Assembly: GCA_026710865.1 (NCBI GenBank)
Contig: JAPOQG010000177.1
Location: forward strand, 1 to 52,121
Direction: 5' to 3'
Origin: Acidimicrobiaceae bacterium
Lineage (GTDB): Bacteria > Actinomycetota > Acidimicrobiia > Acidimicrobiales > Aldehydirespiratoraceae
DNA: 52,121 bases
The position numbers and the translations under genes are program-made. Numbering within the stretch: position 1 is the first letter of the stretch; each line of letters starts with the position of its first letter. The notes beneath the pieces are model-generated. The model searched no databases, was not told the DNA's origin, and worked only from the letters and a program-made list of their open reading frames with translations. This document shows positions 41,590 to 48,071 of this stretch, in pieces.

Positions 41590-41861
41590 GACTGGCCCCC
41601 TCCGATGGCCGTAGCCTCGGCCTCGTTGCCGGCGATCACGGCCAGCACCGTGCCCACATCGACGGTCTCGTCCTCATCGACCAGGATCCGCGCGATCACG
41701 CCGGCGCACGGCGCTGCCAGTTCGTTCTCGACCTTCTCGGTCTCCACCTCCGCGATCACCTCGCCCTCCACCACATGGTCGCCCTCGTCGACGTACCAGG
41801 CCACCACCGTGCCGTCCTCCATCGTCAGGCCCCACTTGGGCAGGATCACATCGGTCGCCAT
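41586..41861 (-). CDS. Free-standing lipoyl-domain carrier protein
   Basis: A 91-residue protein consisting of one lipoyl/biotinyl domain. The swinging-arm hairpin is VETEKVENELAAPCAG with Lys43 as the modification site; the ETxKV context favours lipoate over biotin (which needs MKM). It looks like the N-terminal domain of a 2-oxoacid dehydrogenase E2 (VILPKWGLTMEDGTVVAW) but stops before any peripheral-subunit-binding or acyltransferase domain. GGAG is about 8 nt before ATG 41861. First gene of the lipoyl-SDR-mch operon. E1 alpha and beta are encoded 2 kb away; no E2 or E3 is in the window. Confidence 0.9.
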   Translation of the reverse strand: MATDVILPKWGLTMEDGTVVAWYVDEGDHVVEGEVIAEVETEKVENELAAPCAGVIARILVDEDETVDVGTVLAVIAGNEAEATAIGGGQS

Positions 41862-41948
41862 TCAACTCTCCTCGTGTCTAGGACGGGTAGGACTGTAGGT
41901 GCAGGTTCTCGGTTTTGAGTAATGGGGCTGCTCTGCGATGATCGCGCT

Positions 41949-43694
41949 ATGCAACCCGACGAGTCCAGCGGTTCGCGGCACGTCCGGTTCGAGCCTGACG
42001 ACAGGCCGTCCCTCGTGCTGTCGGTTGGACTCGGGCTTCAATTCGCGCTCCTCGCCATCGCGGGCATCGTGCTCACGCCGGCAATCGTCGTGCGGGCCGC
42101 CGGCGGTTCCGACTCGTACCTGACCTGGGCGGTCTTCGCGGCTGCGGCGGTCAGCGGCGTCAGCACCATCCTGCAGGCCGTCCGCGTCGGGCGCATCGGC
42201 GCGGGGTACCTGCTTCTCATGGGAACGTCGGGCGCGTTCATCGCGGTGTGCGTCGCGGCGCTCGTCGAGGGAGGCCCCGGTCTGCTCGCCACGTTGGTGG
42301 TGGCGTCCTCGCTGTTCCAGTTCCTGCTCGCCGCCAGGCTGTCGCTCCTCAGGCGACTGCTGACGCCCACCGTGGCCGGCGTGGTCATCATGCTGATCGC
42401 GGTGACGGTCATGCCGCTCGTATTCGACATGATCACATCCTCGCCGGAAGGCAGCGCCCACTGGAGCGCGCCGACCAGCACGCTCGCCACGATGCTCGTG
42501 ATCATCGGGATCGCGCTGAAATCCACCGGCAGTCTCCGCCTGTGGGCGCCGGTGATCGGCATCGTGGCCGGCTCGGTGGTGGCGTCGCTGTTCGGGCTGT
42601 ATGACACCGACCGGGTGGCCGAGGCCCCCTGGATCGGTCTGCCCAGCGGCGCGTGGCCCGGCTTCGACCTGTCGTTCGGCCCGGCCTTCTGGAGCCTGCT
42701 GCCCGCCTTCGTGCTGGTCACGGTCATCGGCGCCATCGAGACGATCGGCGACTCGGTGGCCATCCAGCGGGTGTCGTGGCGGCAGCCCCGGGCGGTGGAC
42801 CACCGGGTCGTGCAGGGAGCGGTGGCCGCGGACGGAACCGGAAACCTGCTGTCGGGACTCGCCGGCACACTTCCGAACACGACCTACTCCAGCAGCATCT
42901 CGATCACCGAGCTGACCGGCGTGGCCGCCCGCCGCGTCGGCGTCGCCATCGGTGTCTCGTTCATCGTCATGGCGTTCCTGCCGAAGGTGCTGGCCGTGGT
43001 GCTGGCCATACCCGACGCGGTCGTGGCGGCGTACATCGTGGTGCTGATCGCCCTGCTGTTCGTCGTGGGCATGAAGATCGTCGTCGACGAGGCCGCCGAC
43101 TACCGCAAGGGCGTGATCGCGGGTGTCGCCTTCTGGACCGGCGTCGGCTTCCAGAACAACCTGATATATCCGGAGAACCTGGACGGGTTCGCCGGCGGTC
43201 TGCTGGAGAACGGCATGACGTCGGGAGGTCTCGTGGCCATCGTCCTGACGCTGTTCACGGAGGTGACCCAATCCCGCCGCAGGCGACTGCGGGCCGCGCT
43301 GTCGATGTCGGAACTGCCGCGCATCCGGCAATTCCTGAACGAATTCGCGGCCCGCCACGGCTGGCAGGCATCCATGCTGCAACGGCTCGACGCGGTTGCC
43401 GAGGAGACGCTGCTCACGCTGATCGACACCGAGCGACTCGACGACGACGGCGACGGGCGCACGCTGCGCGTCACCGCCAGCAAGCAGGACGGCCAGGCAG
43501 TGCTCGAGTTCGTGTCCGCGTCCCGCGGGGAGAACATCGAGGACCGGCTGGCTGTTCTCGACGAGCCGAGCACGGATCGGCCCGCCGAGCGTGACATCTC
43601 GCTGCGGCTGCTCCAACATCACGCCTCTTCGGTGCTGCACCAGCAGTACCACGAGATCGAGATCGTGACGGTCCACGTCAGCGTTCCGGCCTAG
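41949..43694 (+). CDS. Nucleobase permease (NCS2/NAT family) fused to a GHKL-like C-terminal domain
   Basis: A 581-residue protein. Residues about 25-445 are a multi-helix xanthine/uracil permease with AIETIGDSVAIQRV and the NAT signature region GNLLSGLAGTLPNTTYSSS followed by ITELTGVAARRVG. Residues about 456-581 are a soluble cytoplasmic extension whose pattern (LPRIRQFLNEFAARHGW; LDAVAEETLLTLID; a beta strand RTLRVTAS) resembles RsbW-type GHKL ATPases, but the N-box Asn and the DxGxG box are degenerate. Ordinary NCS2 permeases stop near 430-460 residues, so this is a true fusion. ATG 41949 is chosen over an upstream start in the intergenic region. Divergent from the lipoyl operon across 87 nt. 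Purine or pyrimidine uptake with built-in regulation is the natural guess. Confidence 0.88.
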   Translation: MQPDESSGSRHVRFEPDDRPSLVLSVGLGLQFALLAIAGIVLTPAIVVRAAGGSDSYLTWAVFAAAAVSGVSTILQAVRVGRIGAGYLLLMGTSGAFIAVCVAALVEGGPGLLATLVVASSLFQFLLAARLSLLRRLLTPTVAGVVIMLIAVTVMPLVFDMITSSPEGSAHWSAPTSTLATMLVIIGIALKSTGSLRLWAPVIGIVAGSVVASLFGLYDTDRVAEAPWIGLPSGAWPGFDLSFGPAFWSLLPAFVLVTVIGAIETIGDSVAIQRVSWRQPRAVDHRVVQGAVAADGTGNLLSGLAGTLPNTTYSSSISITELTGVAARRVGVAIGVSFIVMAFLPKVLAVVLAIPDAVVAAYIVVLIALLFVVGMKIVVDEAADYRKGVIAGVAFWTGVGFQNNLIYPENLDGFAGGLLENGMTSGGLVAIVLTLFTEVTQSRRRRLRAALSMSELPRIRQFLNEFAARHGWQASMLQRLDAVAEETLLTLIDTERLDDDGDGRTLRVTASKQDGQAVLEFVSASRGENIEDRLAVLDEPSTDRPAERDISLRLLQHHASSVLHQQYHEIEIVTVHVSVPA

Positions 43695-43731
43695 AGGCCG
43701 AGCGGCACATAGCCCGCCCGGCGCGGTCGGG

Positions 43732-44778
43732 TCAGTACTGGGCGGCGGCGTTGATGGCGGCGGCGATGTCCTGGGTGCCGGGCAGGACCACGTCCTCCAG
43801 GGGAACCGAGAAGGGGATGGGGGTGTCGAGCCCGTCGACCCGCACCACCGGGCCCTTCAGGTCGGCGAAGCACTCCTCGCTGATGCGGGCGCTGAGCTCG
43901 GCGCCCAGCCCGCCGATGCGGGGCGCCTCGTTGGCCACCACCACCCGGCCGGTCTTGGCGGCCGCAGCCAGCACCGTGGCGGCGTCGTAGGGCCGGATCG
44001 TCCGGAGGTCCACGACTTCGACCGAGATGCCGGAGTCGGCCGCGGCCTGCTCGGCGGCCTCCAGCGCCATGGGCACCATGCGCATGGCCGCCACGACGGT
44101 GACATCGCTGCCCTCGCGGGCGATGGCGGCCTGGCCCAGAGGCGTGGTGTAGTACTCGGGGGGCACCTCGGCCCGGCTGCGGTACAGGGCCTTGTGCTCC
44201 AGGAACAGCACCGGGTCGTCGCTGTCGATCGAGGCCAGCAGCAGGCCCTTGGCGTCGACCGGGTTGGACGGGGCCACGATGACGATGCCGGGCACGTTCA
44301 GGAACCAGCCCTCCACGCTCTGGGAGTGGTGCGGCCCGCCGCCGAACCCGCCCCCGCAGGCGGTGCGGATCACCAGGGGCGCCTTGAACTGGCCGTCGAA
44401 CATGTAGTGCATCTTGGCCACGTTGTTGACGACCTGGTCGTAGCACTCGGCGATGAAGTCGGCGAACATGATCTCGGCCACCGGGCGCATGCCGACCATG
44501 GCCGCGCCCGCGCAGGTGCCGATGATGGCCGCCTCCGACAGCGGAGTGTCCCGCACCCGCTCTGGCCCGTACTTGGCCAGCAGGCCCTTGGTGACGCCGA
44601 AGTCGCCGCCCATCTCGGCGATGTCCTCGCCGATGACGAACATCTCGGCGTGCTTGGACATGGCCAGGTCCAGGGCGTTGTTGAGCGCCTGGGTGAAGCT
44701 GGCCTTGCGGACCCTGTCCCGGGGCTTGCGGGGCGTCCGCGCCGTCCGCTTGGGGGCTGCCGTGTCTGCGGCCGTCAT
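43732..44778 (-). CDS. 2-oxoacid (pyruvate/acetoin-type) dehydrogenase E1, beta subunit
   Basis: A 348-residue transketolase-like beta subunit. After a basic Pro/Arg-rich N-terminus (KRTARTPRKPRDRVRKASF) comes the standard fold: MFVIGEDIAEMGGDFGVTKG, RVRDTPLSEAAIIGTCAG, HHSQSVEGWFLNVPGI, and the C-terminal VEVVDLRTIRPYDAATVLA segment. ATG 44778 overlaps the stop of the alpha gene. It forms the alpha2beta2 thiamine-diphosphate decarboxylase that transfers an acyl group to a lipoyl protein. No E2 acyltransferase or E3 is next to it. The convergent permease gene ends 37 nt away. Confidence 0.92.
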   Translation of the reverse strand: MTAADTAAPKRTARTPRKPRDRVRKASFTQALNNALDLAMSKHAEMFVIGEDIAEMGGDFGVTKGLLAKYGPERVRDTPLSEAAIIGTCAGAAMVGMRPVAEIMFADFIAECYDQVVNNVAKMHYMFDGQFKAPLVIRTACGGGFGGGPHHSQSVEGWFLNVPGIVIVAPSNPVDAKGLLLASIDSDDPVLFLEHKALYRSRAEVPPEYYTTPLGQAAIAREGSDVTVVAAMRMVPMALEAAEQAAADSGISVEVVDLRTIRPYDAATVLAAAAKTGRVVVANEAPRIGGLGAELSARISEECFADLKGPVVRVDGLDTPIPFSVPLEDVVLPGTQDIAAAINAAAQY

Positions 44779-45752
44779 CGCGGGTCCACCTCCCAGCCGA
44801 CATAGACGTCTGCGGTCGCCTTGGCCGGGTCGGGCTCGGGGCTCTCGATGGCGAAGGCGATCCACTCGTCGATCAGGCCGGCCGCCTCCTTCTCGATGGC
44901 GTCGAGGTCGGCCCCGTCCACGCCCCGCCCGGCCAGGGCCTCGCCGGCCAGCATGATCGGGTCGCGCTCCTCCTTCCAGTACTTGACCTCCGCCTCGGGC
45001 CGGAACTCCCCGGCGAAGATCCCCTGCCAGCGCCAGGTCTTGAACTCCAGGAAGTACGGGCCCGCGCCGGAGCGGATGTGCTCGACGGCCTCTCCGACAA
45101 CGGTCCAGGCCTCGACGATGTCGTTGCCGTCGAGCTGGCGGGACTCGAAGCCGTAGCCCTGCACCATGTCGACGATGTCCGCGGAGGCATGACCGTCGCC
45201 GACCGGCATGGAGATGGCGTAGCCGTTGTTGACGCAGGCGTACAGGACGGGCAGATCCCAGATGGCCGCCATGTTGAGGCTCTCGTGGAACTCGCCCCGC
45301 CCGACGGTGCCGTCGCCGATGATGGCGCAGGCCACGTTGGGCCGGCCCCGCATCTTGGCCGCCAGGGCCACGCCCAGCACGGTGGCCATGTAGGAGCCCT
45401 CCACCGCGTTGTCCCCGAAGTTGCCGACGGCCGGGTCGGCCGAGTGCAGGCTGCCGCCCTTGCCGCCGCACACCCCGGTGGACTTGCCGAACAGTTCGGC
45501 CATGATCCGCTCGCCGTTGCCTCCGTGGCGATGCTGGGCCAGGGCGTTGATGCCGTGGCAGCGGTGGTCGGGAAAGAACGCGTCGGTGGCCTCGAGGTGC
45601 CAGGCCAGGGCGGCCTGGGTGGCCTCTTGGCCGAGCCCGGTGTGCAGCATCCCGGGCACGTTCCCCTTCTCGAACTCGCGTTCGAGTCCCTGCTCGAAGG
45701 CCCGTATCAGCCACATGTCGCGGTACAGGCCCAGCAGTGTCGACGTCTCCAC
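44775..45752 (-). CDS. 2-oxoacid (pyruvate/acetoin-type) dehydrogenase E1, alpha subunit
   Basis: A 325-residue thiamine-diphosphate-dependent subunit. The ThDP motif begins GDGTVGRGEFHESLNMAAIW and ends about 30 residues later in ACVNN; the phosphorylation-loop region and FFPDHRCHGINALAQ and GKGGSLH blocks are as in acetoin/pyruvate E1 alpha. GTG 45752 shares its first base with the last base of the upstream flavin-reductase stop codon, and the 3' end overlaps the beta gene by 4 nt. This tight packing shows one operon from the Rieske oxygenase through E1 beta. Confidence 0.92.
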   Translation of the reverse strand: METSTLLGLYRDMWLIRAFEQGLEREFEKGNVPGMLHTGLGQEATQAALAWHLEATDAFFPDHRCHGINALAQHRHGGNGERIMAELFGKSTGVCGGKGGSLHSADPAVGNFGDNAVEGSYMATVLGVALAAKMRGRPNVACAIIGDGTVGRGEFHESLNMAAIWDLPVLYACVNNGYAISMPVGDGHASADIVDMVQGYGFESRQLDGNDIVEAWTVVGEAVEHIRSGAGPYFLEFKTWRWQGIFAGEFRPEAEVKYWKEERDPIMLAGEALAGRGVDGADLDAIEKEAAGLIDEWIAFAIESPEPDPAKATADVYVGWEVDPR

Positions 45753-46426
45753 TACGGCTCCTTCCGGTTGTCGATGAACTCGGCCCACGGGGTGCGGGCC
45801 AGGTAGTAGGCGCCCTCGTCGGTGGTGCGCAGGAAGGTGCGCAGGCCGAGGCGGGCTATCGCGCCCAGGCGCACCGGGTCTATGCGGCCCTGCTCGTTGC
45901 AGATGGCCGAGTCGTAGGCCACCCACACCACCTCGCCGATCACCAGATGGACCTCCCCGAAGACCCGGTCCGGGGTCCCCAGGTCCACCACCTTGTGCAC
46001 CACGCACTCCAGGCGGGCCAGGGCCTCGCCGATGGCGGGCGAGCCCACCTTGGTGGCCGGCACCGGAGTCCACCCGGCGAGGTCGAACTCGTCGACCTCG
46101 CTCGGGGACTCCATGGCCACGGTCTCGATGTCGTCACGGAAGGCCTCGCTGGTGACGTTGACGACGAAGTCGCCGCTGGCCATGGCGTTGAGGTAGGTGT
46201 GCTTGAGCTGCCCGTCCTCGCGCAGCCCCATGGTGATGCCCAGCAGCATCGGGTCGCCGGTGATGGGCAGGTAGTAGCTCATGGGAGCGATGTTGGCGAT
46301 CCCGTCGGGGCTGCGGGTCGAGACCATGGCGATCGGCCGGGGCACGACCAGCTGCGACAGCATGAACTGGCGGTCCATGGGCTGGTTCTCGCAAGGGTCG
46401 AAGGTGATGGTGCGATCGGGGTCCAT
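45752..46426 (-). CDS. Flavin reductase-like FMN-binding split-barrel protein
   Basis: A 224-residue protein of the flavin reductase domain family. VVPRPIAMVSTRSPDGIANI and APMSYYLPITGDP form the FMN-binding part, and DFVVNVTSEAFRDD follows the usual pattern. It lies between the Rieske oxygenase (30 nt upstream) and E1 alpha (1-nt overlap). It could supply reduced flavin or electrons to the oxygenase, although classical Rieske systems use iron-sulfur flavoprotein reductases. Some relatives bind FMN without reductase activity. Confidence 0.88.
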   Translation of the reverse strand: MDPDRTITFDPCENQPMDRQFMLSQLVVPRPIAMVSTRSPDGIANIAPMSYYLPITGDPMLLGITMGLREDGQLKHTYLNAMASGDFVVNVTSEAFRDDIETVAMESPSEVDEFDLAGWTPVPATKVGSPAIGEALARLECVVHKVVDLGTPDRVFGEVHLVIGEVVWVAYDSAICNEQGRIDPVRLGAIARLGLRTFLRTTDEGAYYLARTPWAEFIDNRKEP

Positions 46427-46456
46427 GCTCGGGTTCTGCCTGCGGTCCGGCTGCGC

Positions 46457-47626
46457 TCAGGCTCCGTTGGACGGCCAGTCCCGGCGGTAGCGCCTCACCA
46501 GCCAGCGGTTGAACTGGACCAGCGTCTCCTCCTGCCAGGAGTAGCGGCCGCGGGGGGCCAGATGGGAGTTCAGCCCCACCTGGGTCATGGTGTCGGCGTG
46601 GATGTCCTGCACGTTGAAGTTGTTGACGCCGGCCTCGGCCGCCTCGAACAGGTAGTCGAACAATGGGTCCTGCAGGGCGGCGGGCTCCAGGCAGTAGCCG
46701 ATGTGGATGGTGATGTTGCCCGCGTCCTGGGGGCTGATGATGAAGTAGGCCACCTCGTCGGGAACGATGGCCAGGGTCAGGGTGGGGGGTATGAGCACGA
46801 AACCGCCCCGCTTGCGCTGCTCCTCGGTGAGGTTGGCGAACACCGGCAGCAGGCAGCGCTGGGTGGGATTGAACGAGCTGTCGATGTCGGTGAAGTGCTG
46901 GATGCGGCCGATGGCGCCGTCGTCGTCGTCCCAGGCGAGGAAGTCGTTCATGTGGCTGGGAGCGAACGTCTGCAGCGGCCCGTGGAGCCGGCTGGCGTGG
47001 TAGGGGTCGTTGAAGTTCTCCATCATGACCTTCCAGTTCCAGGGAAGGTCCGGGATCGTCTTGCCCTCGATGGTGGTTGTGGACTCCAGCCCGTAGTTGG
47101 TCAGCAGCTGGTCGATCTTGGTCATGGTCGGACCGAAGGCGCTGGCGTCGTGGTCGAAGTTGGCCATGATGAACCCCTGCCAGATCTCAACCTTGAGCTG
47201 GGGGAGCGGGTGCTCGGACTGGTCGAAGTCGACGGCCCGGTCCATGGCCGGGGTTCCGAGCAGCGTCCCGTCGAGCCCGTAGCTCCAGTGGTGATAGGGG
47301 CAGGTGAACCGGCGGCAGTTGCCCGATCCCTCGGCTATCACCATGCCCCGGTGCCGGCACACCGCGGACATGACCCGCAGCTCGCCGCCGGAGTCCCGGG
47401 CCGCGATGAGCGGCTCGCCCGCGATGGTGATGCAGCGGTAGTCGCCCGGCTCCTTCAACTGGTCGACGCGGCCCACGCAGAGCCATTCCCGCTGGAATAT
47501 GGCCCGCCGCTCGAACTCGTAGAACTCCGGCGACGTGTACAGCACCGGCGGCAACAGCCTGGCCTTGTCCACCGGCCCGACCGAGTCGTCGAAGCTGGCT
47601 AGGAGTTCGTCGGTCAGAACCGTCAT
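46457..47626 (-). CDS. Rieske non-heme iron oxygenase, alpha subunit (second copy)
   Basis: A 389-residue oxygenase with Rieske ligands CRHRGM and CPYHHW (about residues 87-112) and a mononuclear iron site in MENFNDPYHASRLHG. It is a relative of the 23402-24640 protein (shared FERRAIFQREWLCVGR-type opening) but with diverged C-terminus, so the substrates probably differ. Start ATG 47626 fits the family beginning; GGAG lies about 11 nt upstream. First gene of the operon that continues with flavin reductase and E1 alpha/beta. N- or O-demethylation or ring hydroxylation are possible reactions. Confidence 0.9.
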   Translation of the reverse strand: MTVLTDELLASFDDSVGPVDKARLLPPVLYTSPEFYEFERRAIFQREWLCVGRVDQLKEPGDYRCITIAGEPLIAARDSGGELRVMSAVCRHRGMVIAEGSGNCRRFTCPYHHWSYGLDGTLLGTPAMDRAVDFDQSEHPLPQLKVEIWQGFIMANFDHDASAFGPTMTKIDQLLTNYGLESTTTIEGKTIPDLPWNWKVMMENFNDPYHASRLHGPLQTFAPSHMNDFLAWDDDDGAIGRIQHFTDIDSSFNPTQRCLLPVFANLTEEQRKRGGFVLIPPTLTLAIVPDEVAYFIISPQDAGNITIHIGYCLEPAALQDPLFDYLFEAAEAGVNNFNVQDIHADTMTQVGLNSHLAPRGRYSWQEETLVQFNRWLVRRYRRDWPSNGA

Positions 47627-47744
47627 GGTTCGTGGTCTCCGGTAGGTCTGAGCGCGTGGGTGCGGTTCCTGGCGGAATCTAGTTCGCCGGCTCGGGCAGC
47701 CTCATATCGGGAGAGTCAGTCGACCCCGGCGCAGGAGCTCGCCC

Positions 47745-47945
47745 CTAGACGACGAGGGCGACGGTTACCAGTGCTCCTGCGAAGACGGCCACCATCATCA
47801 AGGCGACCCTCATCATCGTCTTGGTCAGATCCGCGATCTCCTTGTGGATCACGGCGATCAACCTGGATTCGAGCACCTGCAAGTCCTTGGTTGTGGCCAG
47901 CGTGTCCGTCGGCACGGCTGGCGGGGGCATGTCTGCGGCTGCCAT
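47745..47945 (-). CDS. Small coiled-coil, tail-anchored membrane protein
   Basis: A 66-residue protein: a short Pro-rich start, a coiled-coil stretch (TTKDLQVLESRLIAVIHKEI) and one C-terminal membrane helix (about residues 47-66, ALMMVAVFAGALVTVALVV). The start ATG 47945 is chosen for AAGGAG about 8 nt upstream; a longer frame exists but is weaker. It recalls the 39293-39703 protein in design with the order of helix and coil reversed. An inverted repeat lies upstream at 47983-48009. Function unknown. Confidence 0.65.
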   Translation of the reverse strand: MAAADMPPPAVPTDTLATTKDLQVLESRLIAVIHKEIADLTKTMMRVALMMVAVFAGALVTVALVV

Positions 47946-47982
47946 GGCACCACTCCTTCCAGACTCGGGTCCGAACTCCACC

Positions 47983-48009
47983 TATCATATGCCAGTCGTC
48001 CTTATGATA
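47983..48009. promoter_or_regulatory. Inverted repeat in an AT-rich promoter region
   Basis: TATCATA (47983-47989) and TATGATA (48003-48009) form a perfect 7-bp inverted repeat with a 13-nt spacer, in an AT-rich patch unlike the surrounding sequence. It lies 38 nt upstream of the small membrane gene on the minus strand, and TATGAT read on that strand could serve as an extended -10 box. A repressor site is plausible. Confidence 0.45.
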
Positions 48010-48071
48010 CACCACCAATGATTGAAATGTATTGCCGAATCACTGCTATGGGACTATCCGAGGTCGCACTC

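Noticed and set aside
37573-41861. A full methanogenesis or methyl-coenzyme M related pathway
   Set aside because: Only Mch-like and MER-like proteins are seen; there is no mcr, mtr, fwd or ftr gene, so at most a C1 oxidation/reduction module is supported.
44779-45714. Apparent N-terminal extension of E1 beta
   Set aside because: It is the out-of-frame reading of the E1 alpha gene; E1 beta starts at 44778 in the overlapping ATGA.
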